Positions 26,764 through 35,340 of a DNA stretch of 64,000 nucleotides are shown one piece after another. Origin of the DNA: DASPWW01 sp963756745 (GTDB lineage Bacteria > Actinomycetota > Thermoleophilia > Solirubrobacterales > 70-9); assembly GCA_963756745.1 (NCBI GenBank), contig CAVWOU010000015.1:1-64000 (forward strand). The letters run 5' to 3'. Made by a program: the position numbers and the translations under genes. The notes beneath the pieces are model-generated. The model was not told the origin of the DNA. It saw only the letters and a program-made list of their open reading frames with translations, and did not search any database. Every line of letters starts with the position of its first letter. The stretch's first letter is position 1.

Positions 26764-27939
26764 CTGCGAATCGCACACCTCACCGCGACGTTCCCTCCGT
26801 ACCGGGGGGGCGCAGGCAACACGTCCTTCGAGTTCGCCCGCCGCCAGGCGGATCGCGGCCATCACGTCGAGGTGTTCACCGCGCCGGCCGAAGGGGAGCC
26901 GCCGGACGCCGGCGCGTTGATCGTTCACCGGATCGCCCCGTTGCTCGCAATCGGCAATGCGCCGCTGATCCCTCGCCTCGCGCGGCTCGAGGGGTTCGAC
27001 GTCCTCCACCTCCACTATCCGTTCATCTTCGGGTCGGAGCTCGTGCTCGCAGGCCGGATGCGCCCGGGCGGGCGCGACGCCGCGCTCCTCGTCCACTACA
27101 AGAACCGCCTCGTCGGCGGCGGCGCCCGGGGGGCAATGTTCGAGCTTTACGAGCGCACCGTGTCCCCGCTGCTGATCCGCAACGCCGACGCGGTGTGCCT
27201 GCTGTCGCGCGACCACGCCGAGTCGGTTCCGTACCTGCGCCGGGCGCTGCGCGACGACCCCGGTCGGTTCGTCGAGATGCCGAACGGCGTGGACACCGAC
27301 GAGTACGCGCCCGGGGATGACTCCGAGGGCGTCCGGGCGTCGCTGGGAATCGGCGAGGACGCGGTGGTGGCGGCGTTCGTCGCCACGCTCGACCGCGCCC
27401 ATCACTTCAAGCGTCTCGATCTCGCGATCGAGGCGCTCGCGAGGTCCGAGGAGGAGCGGCTGCACCTGATCGTCGCGGGAGGCGGCGAGCTGCTCGGGGG
27501 GTTTCGCAACCAGGCCCTGGCGGCGGGAGTCGCCAATCGCGTCCACTTCATCGGCGCAGTGCCGCACCCGCGCCTGCCGGATGTGCTGAGGGCGGCCGAC
27601 ATGATGCTTCTCACCACGGAGCCGCCCGAGTCGTTCGGCATCGTGCTGATCGAGGCGATGGCCACCGGCCTCCCGGTGATCGCCACCGAGTACCCCGGTG
27701 TGCGCGCGGTGATCGACCCGGGTGACAACGGGGTGCTCGTCCCGCGCGGCGACGTCGACGCGATCGCCGCCGCGCTTCGCGCGATGGCCGAGCTCGACGA
27801 CGGCGAGCGCCGGCGGATGGGCTCAGCGGGGCGCGAGAAGGCGGAGCGCGAGTGGGCGTGGCCGGCGCTCGTCGCGCGGATGGACGACGCTTACGGGGCG
27901 GCTATCGAACATCGGCGCAGCCGGGTTGGGGCACAGTGA
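26764..27939 (+). CDS. Glycosyltransferase family 4, probable CTG start
   Basis: About 391 aa. The N-terminal sequence LRIAHLTATFPPYRGGAGNT is the classic GT4 opening (acceptor loop GGAGN), but its only start-like codon is CTG at 26764; the first GTG in frame (26872) would delete that motif. The C-terminal donor domain has VPNG-like EMPNGVD, SFGIVLIEAMATGLPVIATE and EYPG, diagnostic of retaining GT-B enzymes. With the UXS gene 22 bases upstream, a UDP-sugar donor is plausible. Its stop overlaps the next gene as GTGA. Confidence 0.87.
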   Translation: MRIAHLTATFPPYRGGAGNTSFEFARRQADRGHHVEVFTAPAEGEPPDAGALIVHRIAPLLAIGNAPLIPRLARLEGFDVLHLHYPFIFGSELVLAGRMRPGGRDAALLVHYKNRLVGGGARGAMFELYERTVSPLLIRNADAVCLLSRDHAESVPYLRRALRDDPGRFVEMPNGVDTDEYAPGDDSEGVRASLGIGEDAVVAAFVATLDRAHHFKRLDLAIEALARSEEERLHLIVAGGGELLGGFRNQALAAGVANRVHFIGAVPHPRLPDVLRAADMMLLTTEPPESFGIVLIEAMATGLPVIATEYPGVRAVIDPGDNGVLVPRGDVDAIAAALRAMAELDDGERRRMGSAGREKAEREWAWPALVARMDDAYGAAIEHRRSRVGAQ

Positions 27940-29189
27940 GCCGCTCGGTCCTGTTCGTTGCGTACTTCTACCCGCCGTGCCCCGATGCGGGAGCGCACAG
28001 GCCAGCGGCGATGGTCAAGTACCTGCGCCGGCTCGGCCATCGAGTCACGGTGCTCACGACCGCGGCCTACGGTCGCGACGCCGGTGACGGAGTCGTGAGG
28101 ACGGCCGATCTGCAGCTCGCGCGCGCTCGGATGCACGGGAAGGACCGCGTGCAGTCGATGTACGACGGCGACACGTACTCGGCTCGGCCCCACCCGCTGA
28201 GCTACGTCCTGGTCCCCGAGCCGCTGCTCCTCGCATGGGTCCCGTTCGCGCTCCCGCGCGCGCTCCGGCTCCACCGGGCACATCGCTTCGACGCGGTGAT
28301 CACGAGCTCGCCGCCCGAGTCCGCCCACGTCGTCGGCCGCGCGCTCGCGCGGCGCGGCGCGGCGTGGGTGGCCGACGTGCGCGACGCGTGGGGCTTCGAG
28401 CCGCTGCGCCCGCGCTTTCCGACGGCGGCCCAGCGCAGGCTCGACGAGCGGCTCGAGCGCCGCCTCCTGAGGGCGGCCGACGTCGTCACCTCCGTCAGCC
28501 GCCCCGCGGCGGACGACCTGCGCGCCCGGGTCGGCGCCAACGTCGAGCTGGTCCCGAACGGATGGGACCCCGAGCTCGCACCGCCCGTCGATGGGACCGA
28601 GGCGCGCGAGGCGGCACGGATGCTCGATCCCGAGCGCACCTCGCTCGTGTACACGGGCAGGTTCGGCAGCTACGGGCGCGACCCCAGGCCCCTGATCGAG
28701 GCGCTGCGCCGGCTCGCAGGAAGCGAGCCCGAGCTCGCGCGACGGCTCGAGCTCGTCGTCGCGGGACCTCACACCGACGCAGAGCTCGAGCTTCTGCGCA
28801 CGGACGTCGCGCCGGCAAGGATCACCGTTCTCGGCAGCCTGCCGCGCGCCCGGGCGCTGGCGCTCCAGCGCGCCGCCGGTGCGCTGTTGCTGATCGCATC
28901 GCCGTCGCGCAGCCAGCTCGCGAACCTGAAGCTGTTCGAGTACCTCGCCGCCGCCCGCCCGATCCTCGCGCTCGCCGCGGGAACGGAGGCGGGCCGGATC
29001 GTCGCCGAGACCGGGGGGCAGACGGTGCGCTCGGACGACACCCAGGCGATCGCCGCGGCGCTGCGCCGCCTCCTCGAAGGAAACACCGAGGCCCCGAATG
29101 CGGCCCGCCTCCGCGAGTACTCCTATCCCCCGATCGCCGAGCGGATGGCTGGCGCGGTGGAGAGCGCGATCGCCACGCGTTCCGCTTGA
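27936..29189 (+). CDS. Glycosyltransferase, GT-B fold (family 4-like)
   Basis: 417 aa, GTG start overlapping the upstream TGA. N-terminal VLFVAYFYPPCPDAG is a family 4 opening; ADVRDAW near residue 148, VPNGWDPE near 206, YTGRFGSYGRD near 238 and LKLFEYLAAARPILAL near 331 mark acceptor and donor domains. Likely cytoplasmic, acting on a lipid-linked glycan in the same pathway as the preceding UXS and GT4. The sugar specificity is not determinable. Confidence 0.85.
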   Translation: MSRSVLFVAYFYPPCPDAGAHRPAAMVKYLRRLGHRVTVLTTAAYGRDAGDGVVRTADLQLARARMHGKDRVQSMYDGDTYSARPHPLSYVLVPEPLLLAWVPFALPRALRLHRAHRFDAVITSSPPESAHVVGRALARRGAAWVADVRDAWGFEPLRPRFPTAAQRRLDERLERRLLRAADVVTSVSRPAADDLRARVGANVELVPNGWDPELAPPVDGTEAREAARMLDPERTSLVYTGRFGSYGRDPRPLIEALRRLAGSEPELARRLELVVAGPHTDAELELLRTDVAPARITVLGSLPRARALALQRAAGALLLIASPSRSQLANLKLFEYLAAARPILALAAGTEAGRIVAETGGQTVRSDDTQAIAAALRRLLEGNTEAPNAARLREYSYPPIAERMAGAVESAIATRSA

Positions 29190-29220
29190 CGCAACCGTAC
29201 GAACCCTATCCTTGACGGCG

Positions 29221-30900
29221 ATGGCGACCCGCCCCACCGATAGGTCGGCAGGTACGGGCGACGAGAGCGAGCCCGCGGTCGACGAGGACCTCCACCGCTT
29301 CGTGGCGCCGGTCGTCGGTCCCGACGACGAGCACCGATACACCGATTCGGGGATCGACGTGAAGCGCGTGTACGACGCCGACGACGTCGCTCCGGGCCTC
29401 GAGGAGCGCCTCGGAGAGCCCGGCGAGTTCCCGTACACGCGCGGCATCCACCCCGGGATGTACCGCGACCGGCTGTGGACGATGCGCCAGTACGCGGGCT
29501 ACGCGACCGCCGAGGAGACCAACCGGCGCTACCGATACCTGATCGAGCACGGATCGACCGGGCTTTCGATGGCGTTCGACCTCCCGACCCAGCTCGGCCG
29601 CGACTCGGACGACCCGCTGTGCCAGGGCGAGGTCGGGCGTACGGGGGTCGCGATCGACACGATCGAGGACATGCGGATCTGCTTCGAGGGGATCCCGCTC
29701 GACGAGGTCTCGACCTCGATGACGATCAACGCTCCGGCGGCGATCCTGCTGCTGCTGTACGAGCTCGTCGCCGAGGAGCAGGGGATCTCCTCGGACGAGC
29801 TGCGAGGCACGGTGCAGAACGACGTGCTGAAGGAGTACGTCGCCCGCGGCAACTACATCTACCCACCCGGCCCCACGATGCGGCTGACCACGGACATCTT
29901 CGCCTACTGTCGCGAGAACGTCCCGAAGTGGAACACGATCTCGATCTCCGGCTACCACATCCGCGAGAAGGGGTGCTCGGCCGTGCAGGAGGTCGGATTC
30001 ACGCTCTCGAACGCGATCGCCTACGTCGAGGCCGCGCTGAACGCCGGGCTGAAGGTCGACGAGTTCGGCCCGCGGCTGGCGTTCTTCTTCAACTGCCACA
30101 ACAACGTCTTCCAGGAGATCGCGAAGTTCCGCGCCGTGCGCCGGATGTGGGCGAAGATCATGCGGGAGCGCTTCGAGGCCACCGACGAGCGGTCGATGAA
30201 GATCCGCTTCCACACCCAGACCGGCGGCGTCACGCTCCAAGCCCAGCAGCCGGAGGTCAACATCGTCAGGGTGGCGCTGCAGGGATTCGCCGCGGTGTCG
30301 GGCGGGACGCAGTCGCTGCACACCAACGGGTTCGACGAGGCGCTCGCGCTCCCGACGGAGCGCTCGGCGCGGATCGCGCTGCGCACGCAGCAGGTTCTCG
30401 CGCACGAGTCGGGGGCCGCGGACAACGTTGATCCGTTCGCGGGCTCGTACTTCATCGAGTCGCTCACGGACGAGATCGAAGCCCGCGCGTGGGAGCTGAT
30501 GGGGAAGGTCGAGCAACTCGGCGGGTCCGTCAACGCGCTCGAGTTCATCCAGCGCGAGATCGAGGAGTCGGCGCTGTCCTACCACGAGCGCTACCGCCAG
30601 GGCCAGGACATCATCGTCGGGGTCAACAAGTACGTCACCGAGGCCACCGACGACGTCGAGGTGCTCAAGGTCGACCCCGAGTCCGAGCACCGCCAGCTCG
30701 AGCGGCTGGAGGCGGTCAAGTCGAATCGCAACCAGGAGCTCGTCGCCGAGCGCCTCGAGACACTGCGCGCGGTGGCCGGCCGGGACGGAAACCTGCTGTA
30801 TCCGATCAAGGACGCACTCCGCGACGGCGCGTCGATCGGCGAAGTCTGCGGCGCGATGCGCGACGTTTTTGGCGAGTACCAAGGGGGGGCGTTCTTCTGA
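29221..30900 (+). CDS. Methylmalonyl-CoA mutase large (catalytic) subunit
   Basis: 559 aa, barrel domain only; the B12-binding domain is absent, as in two-polypeptide mutases whose small subunit is a separate gene (not seen in this window). Landmarks: FPYTRGIHPGMYRDRLWTMR then QYAGY (the Tyr typical of methylmalonyl-CoA mutase, where isobutyryl-type mutases usually differ), TGLSMAFDLPTQLGRDSDD and FHTQTGGVTLQAQQPEVN. It interconverts methylmalonyl-CoA and succinyl-CoA, linking propionate to the TCA cycle. The start is ATG 29221; the upstream frame overlaps the glycosyltransferase. A hairpin follows the stop. Confidence 0.92.
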   Translation: MATRPTDRSAGTGDESEPAVDEDLHRFVAPVVGPDDEHRYTDSGIDVKRVYDADDVAPGLEERLGEPGEFPYTRGIHPGMYRDRLWTMRQYAGYATAEETNRRYRYLIEHGSTGLSMAFDLPTQLGRDSDDPLCQGEVGRTGVAIDTIEDMRICFEGIPLDEVSTSMTINAPAAILLLLYELVAEEQGISSDELRGTVQNDVLKEYVARGNYIYPPGPTMRLTTDIFAYCRENVPKWNTISISGYHIREKGCSAVQEVGFTLSNAIAYVEAALNAGLKVDEFGPRLAFFFNCHNNVFQEIAKFRAVRRMWAKIMRERFEATDERSMKIRFHTQTGGVTLQAQQPEVNIVRVALQGFAAVSGGTQSLHTNGFDEALALPTERSARIALRTQQVLAHESGAADNVDPFAGSYFIESLTDEIEARAWELMGKVEQLGGSVNALEFIQREIEESALSYHERYRQGQDIIVGVNKYVTEATDDVEVLKVDPESEHRQLERLEAVKSNRNQELVAERLETLRAVAGRDGNLLYPIKDALRDGASIGEVCGAMRDVFGEYQGGAFF

Positions 30901-30909
30901 TGCGCACAC

Positions 30910-30935
30910 CGCGCGATGTGCTCGCACATCGCGCG
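30910..30935 (+). terminator. Hairpin terminator after methylmalonyl-CoA mutase
   Basis: CGCGCGATGTG and CACATCGCGCG form an 11-bp perfect stem with a CTCG loop, starting 10 bases past the stop. No U-tract, as is common in GC-rich actinobacteria. Confidence 0.7.
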
Positions 30936-31011
30936 ATTGACGCCTGAACGCCCCGTCCCATTGACCGTTTTCTGGGAGGACTGCGGCGGGTGAGGCTAGA
31001 AGTGGCTGCCC

Positions 31012-31350
31012 GTGGCAACGATAGAAAGGACGCTGGTCAAGTCCCCCCCGGAGCTGTGGGAGCTCATCGACAACCCGGAGCTGATGGGGCGCTGGTCGGC
31101 CGAGCTGGCCGGGCTCCCCGGCACCCTCGACGTGACGGTGCTCGCGCGCGAGCCCGGCGAGCGCCTGGTCTGGAAGGCCGTGGCCGGCGACGCGTCCATC
31201 GAGCTGGCTCTCGCGGAGAAGGGGTGGGGAACCAACGTGTCGATCCGAATCACGGGTCCCGACGCCGGGGACGGCCTGGGCTCGGCCCTCGAGGAAGACC
31301 TGCTCGATGAGCTCGGCTCCCCGCAACGCAAGCCCTTCTCCCGCACCTGA
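31012..31350 (+). CDS. SRPBCC (START-like) family protein
   Basis: 112 aa, GTG start. N-terminal strand-helix TIERTLVKSPPELWELIDNP, then LMGRWSAEL, and beta strands LDVTVLAREPGERLVWKAV fit the polyketide-cyclase/START-like SRPBCC fold. These bind hydrophobic ligands or act as cyclases; no specific activity is evident. The C-terminus is short. It stands between the mutase and the osmolyte transporter. Confidence 0.65.
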   Translation: MATIERTLVKSPPELWELIDNPELMGRWSAELAGLPGTLDVTVLAREPGERLVWKAVAGDASIELALAEKGWGTNVSIRITGPDAGDGLGSALEEDLLDELGSPQRKPFSRT

Positions 31351-31458
31351 CGGCGGCACAGGCGAGCTCCTGGTGCGCGCGCTGGAGACGCGCGTGCCCG
31401 GCGCGCGCACGCAGGAGCGCCCGGCGGGGGCGGTTCGGGCGTAGGTACGATCGCTCTG

Positions 31459-32649
31459 GTGGAGCAGGCGTCGGCGCCAAACAGCGACGCGGGGGCGGCG
31501 CCGGAAGTCGAGTTCCGCTCAGCGACGAAGCGCTACGCCGGATCTGATGCGCCGGCGCTCGATTCGCTCACCCTCGACGTCCCGGCGGGCGAGATCTGCG
31601 TCTTCGTCGGGCCCTCGGGCTCGGGCAAGACCACCGCCATGCGGATGGTCAACCGCATGGTGGAGATCACCGAGGGAGACATCCTCGTAGGCGGCCGCTC
31701 GGTGCGCGAGCGCGCGCCGGCCGAGCTGCGACGCGAGATCGGCTACGTGATCCAGCAGATCGGGCTCTTCCCCCACCGCACGATCGCGGACAACATCGCC
31801 ACCGTGCCACGTCTCCTCGGATGGGATCGGGACCGGATCGACGCCAGGGTGAACGAGCTGCTCGACGTGATCGGGCTCGAGCCCGAGCTCATGCGCCGCT
31901 TCCCCTCGCAGCTCTCCGGCGGACAACAGCAGCGAGTCGGCGTTGCTCGCGCGCTCGCCGCGAACCCGGGCGTGATGCTGATGGACGAGCCGTTCGGCGC
32001 CGTGGACCCGATCAACCGCGAGCGGCTCCAGAACGAGTTCCTGCGTCTCCAGGCCGAGCTCCACAAGACGATCCTGTTCGTCACCCACGACATCGACGAG
32101 GCGATCAAGATGGGGGATCGGGTCGCGGTGCTGCGCGACGGCGGACGGCTGGCGCAGTACGCCACCCCCGCGGAGCTCCTAATGGCGCCGGGCGACCCGT
32201 TCGTCGAGGACTTCGTCGGCGCCGACCGGGCGCTGAAGCGGCTCTCTCTGATGCGCGTCGCCGACATCGACCTCTGGGAGGCCCCGCTCGCCCACGTTGG
32301 CCAGGCGATGGCCGAGGTGCGCGCGAAGCTCGACGGCGCCGAGGTGCCCTACGCGCTGGTGATCGACCAGGAACGTCGCCCGATCGGGTGGCTGTCCGAG
32401 GCCGACCTCGCCCAGGACACGGTCCCCGCGCGCCCCGACACCTCACCGGACCCGATCCTCGAGCTCGACGACGTGATGCGCGACGCGCTTTCCGACCTGC
32501 TCCAGGCCGAGACGCGGTACGCGCCGGTCGTCGATGCCGGCGGGGCGATCGCCGGGGTGCTGTCGGTCGAGATCATCTCCGAGTTCCTGACCTCGGACGA
32601 AGCGCTGACCGAGGAGCACCCGGCCGGCGAGCGGCCGCTGGGGACATGA
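31459..32649 (+). CDS. opuCA: Osmolyte (glycine betaine/choline) ABC transporter ATPase with CBS domain
   Basis: 396 aa. Walker A GPSGSGKTT (residue about 52), signature LSGGQQQR (near 152), Walker B VMLMDEPFGAVDP and H-loop VTHDIDEAIKMGD follow the ProV/OpuA lineage. After residue 270 a CBS-type region (DGAEVPYALVIDQERRPIGW and ETRYAPVVDAGGAIAG) likely senses ionic strength or nucleotide. It powers import of compatible solutes. GTG start. It overlaps the first permease gene as ATGA. Confidence 0.9.
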   Translation: MEQASAPNSDAGAAPEVEFRSATKRYAGSDAPALDSLTLDVPAGEICVFVGPSGSGKTTAMRMVNRMVEITEGDILVGGRSVRERAPAELRREIGYVIQQIGLFPHRTIADNIATVPRLLGWDRDRIDARVNELLDVIGLEPELMRRFPSQLSGGQQQRVGVARALAANPGVMLMDEPFGAVDPINRERLQNEFLRLQAELHKTILFVTHDIDEAIKMGDRVAVLRDGGRLAQYATPAELLMAPGDPFVEDFVGADRALKRLSLMRVADIDLWEAPLAHVGQAMAEVRAKLDGAEVPYALVIDQERRPIGWLSEADLAQDTVPARPDTSPDPILELDDVMRDALSDLLQAETRYAPVVDAGGAIAGVLSVEIISEFLTSDEALTEEHPAGERPLGT

Positions 32650-33377
32650 GCGGCTGGGTGGCGACAGTGCTCCCGCTCGCGCAGGGGCACGAGGACTTCC
32701 TCCAGGAGCGATCCGGACAGGGCTGCGTCGAGGAGAACGGGGCGTTCTGCTTCCAGTGGGCAGCCGACAACATCGACCGCTACGTGACGCCGGCGCTCGA
32801 GCAGCTGTACCTCGTCGCGCTGTCGGTCGCGGCGGGGTTCGTGATCGCGATGGCGCTGGCGGTCCTCTCGCACCGGCGTCGCTGGCTGGTTCCCCCGGTG
32901 ACCGGGTTGACCGGCGTCCTGTACACGATCCCCAGCCTCGCGTTCATCGCCCTGCTGCTCCCCATCACGGGCTTCGGCACGCTGACCGCGGTCATCCCCC
33001 TGACCGCATACACGCTCCAGATCATCTACCGCAACATCGTCGTGGGGCTCGCCAACGTCCCGCCTGCCGCGAAGGACGCGGGCACCGGGATGGGCATGAC
33101 CGAGCGCCAGCTCCTGTGGCGGGTCGAGCTGCCGCTCGCGGTGCCGGAGATCGTCGCCGGGCTGCGGATCGCCACCGTCTCTACCGTTGCTATCGCGACA
33201 TTCGCCTTCTTCGCCGGCGCCGGCGGGCTCGGCGAGCCGCTGTACGCCGACATCACCTTCAAGACCAACGTGATCATCTCGGGCGGGCTCGCGATCCTGA
33301 TGGCGATCGTGTTCGACACGCTGCTCGTCGTCGCCGGGAGGCTCGTGTCTCCGTGGCGCAGGGTCCGGGCAATATGA
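32646..33377 (+). CDS. opuCB: Osmolyte ABC transporter permease (OpuCB-like)
   Basis: 243 aa with about six TM helices. The EAA loop reads AAKDAGTGMGMTERQLLWRV (near residues 139-158), followed by ELPLAVPEIVAGLRIATVST, the standard OpuCB/ProW interaction motif. The N-terminal 35 residues hold two Cys residues (GQGCVEENGAFCFQW) in a pre-TM periplasmic loop. ATG overlaps the ATPase stop; its own stop overlaps the next permease. It forms the channel with the second permease. Confidence 0.9.
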   Translation: MSGWVATVLPLAQGHEDFLQERSGQGCVEENGAFCFQWAADNIDRYVTPALEQLYLVALSVAAGFVIAMALAVLSHRRRWLVPPVTGLTGVLYTIPSLAFIALLLPITGFGTLTAVIPLTAYTLQIIYRNIVVGLANVPPAAKDAGTGMGMTERQLLWRVELPLAVPEIVAGLRIATVSTVAIATFAFFAGAGGLGEPLYADITFKTNVIISGGLAILMAIVFDTLLVVAGRLVSPWRRVRAI

Positions 33378-34106
33378 GCGTAGTTCTCCCCCTCGCCTTC
33401 CTCGACGCGTTCACGGGCGCGATCGACTTCATCTTCAACGGCCAGGAGGCCGGGATCGCCGGGAAGGGCACCGTCGGCGGACTGGAACAGGTCGGCGACC
33501 TCACGCTCGATCACCTCGAGGTCAGCATGCTCGCGCTCGCCGGATCGCTCGTGGTCGCGCTGCCGGTCGGGATCTGGCTCGGTCACCGCGGCAGGGGCGA
33601 GCTGCTCGCGGTGGCGATCGGGAACGCCGGCCGCGCCGTCCCCGAGCTGGCGCTGGTCGCGTTCATGGTCGCCTTCGTTGGCGTCGGGCTCGTCAACCTC
33701 ACGATCGCGCTGCTGATCCTCGGCATACCGCCGATCCTCACCAACACGTTCGTCGCGATCCGGCAGGTCGACCGCGACGCGGTCGAGGCGGCGCGCGGGA
33801 TGGGGATGAGCGAGGCCGGGGATCGTCGCCCGCGTCGAGCTGCCACTCGCCGTGCCGACGCTGATGAGCGGCGTTCGCACGGCCGCGATCGCGATCATCG
33901 CCACCGCGACGATCGCGCCGCTGGCGGGAGTGGTCACGCTCGGCGACCTGATCCTGGGCCGCAACGTGTATGGCGAGGACGGCGTGCTCGCCGGCGCGAT
34001 CCTGGTCGCGCTGCTGGCGCTTGTGATCGAGCTCACCCTTGCGGGCGTCCAGTGGCTGCTGACGCCGCGCGGCGTGCGTATCCAGCGGGCACCTGCGGGC
34101 GCCTAG
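33374..34106 (+). CDS. opuCD: Osmolyte ABC transporter permease (OpuCD-like), one frameshift
   Basis: Starts MSVVLPLAFLDAFTGAIDFI; TM helices and DAVEAARGMGMSEAG (EAA loop) are in one frame. One extra G in a run near 33820 shifts the frame; the rest continues IVARVELPLAVPTLMSGVRT, then AAIAIIATATIAPLAGVVTL and GDLILGRNVYGEDGVLAG. The span, 733 bases, is one more than a multiple of three, consistent with a single insertion. About 244 aa when repaired. Second permease of the osmolyte transporter. Confidence 0.82.
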
Positions 34107-34150
34107 ATAGGATCCGGCCTGCATCCATAGAGAGGGGAGGACCTCGTCTG

Positions 34151-35130
34151 ATGACTCAGTCCAGATTGCGAGCCCTGTTCGCGCTCTTCGCCGCGCTCAT
34201 CCTCGCGCTCGGAGTCGCCGCCTGCGGCGGCGACGATGACGACGAAGGCGATGGCGGAGGCGACACCAGCGCGAACCTGATCGAGGAGAACTCGGACAAC
34301 AACGGCGTCCAGGTCACCGTCGGGTCGAAGAACTTCACCGAGCAGTACATCCTCGGCGAGATCTACGCCCAGGGTCTCGAGGCGGCCGGGTACGACGTCA
34401 AGACCCAGCTCAACCTAGGCTCCGAGGTGATCGCGCTTCGCGCCCTCGAGGACGGCGAGATCGACGCCTACCCCGAGTACACGTCGACGGCGCTGACCTC
34501 GTTCTTCAAGACCCCGCCCGAGGACGTGCCCGCGAACGCGCAGCAGGCGTTCGAGGACTCGCAGACCGAGTTCGAGGACAAGGGCCTGACCGCGTATCCG
34601 CCGACGCCGTTCTCGAGCGCGAACGCCGTCGGGCTGCTCACGTCGACCGCCGAAGACCTGGGGGTCAGCACGATCTCCGATCTCGAGGGCGAATCGCAGA
34701 ACCTGACTCTGTACGGGTCCCCCGAGTGCCGCCAGCGGGTGGACTGCCTGGTCGGGCTGGAGGACAACTACGGCCTCCAGTTCGAGAAGTTCCGTCCCGG
34801 TGGACATCGGGCTGCGCTACGAGGTGCTGGACAAGGGCCAGGCCGACCTGTCGATCCTGTTCACGACCGACGCCCAGCTCTCGGAGTCGGACAAGTACAC
34901 GATCCTCGAGGACGACCAGGAGCTGCTGCCCGGCGGGCAACGTGCTGTTCGTCGCCCGGACGGAGACCGTCGACGAGGCCGGGTCCGACTTCGGCGAGTC
35001 GATCGAGTCGGTGCAGTCGAACCTCACGCTCGAGGTGATGCAGGAGCTCAACGCCCGCGTCGACATCGACAAGGAGGAGCCGGCGCAGGCGGCCGAGGAG
35101 TACCTGAAGGAGTTCGGCTACATCGAGTGA
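34151..35130 (+). CDS. opuCC: Osmolyte-binding lipoprotein (OpuCC-like), two frameshifts
   Basis: Signal and lipobox: RALFALFAALILALGVAACG. The ligand-binding domain begins VTVGSKNFTEQYILGEIYAQ, the family's diagnostic start, then ALEDGEIDAYPEYTSTALTS. Extra G bases near 34797 and 34935 shift the frame twice; the continuation reads DIGLRYEVLDKGQADLSILF and VLFVARTETVDEAGSDFGES, ending EYLKEFGYIE. 980 bases is 2 more than a multiple of three, consistent with two insertions. ATG has GGGGAGG upstream. It captures betaine or choline outside the membrane. Confidence 0.82.
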
Positions 35131-35144
35131 CCGCGAAGACTCGC

Positions 35145-35174
35145 GCCCACGGCCGACTCGCGTCGGCCGTGGGC
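35145..35174 (+). terminator. Strong hairpin terminator after osmolyte transporter operon
   Basis: GCCCACGGCCGAC and GTCGGCCGTGGGC form a perfect 13-bp stem with loop TCGC, 15 bases after the binding-protein stop. No U-tract. Confidence 0.85.
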
Positions 35175-35340
35175 CGCGTCTCCTTGCCGCGGTTCAGATG
35201 AAGGGGAACGCGGGAGCTTGCAGGGAGGCGGGCCATGAGGGATGCGGCGGTCGCAGCGCCCGCCTCGCGCGAGCACGCCGCGCACGGCTCGTGCTCAAGA
35301 AGCGCCGCTAGGCGCGGCCCGTCCGTAGAATCGGCGCGCG

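Noticed and set aside
29206..31410. 734-codon minus-strand ORF over methylmalonyl-CoA mutase
   Set aside because: Antisense shadow; the plus strand encodes a complete mutase with conserved motifs.
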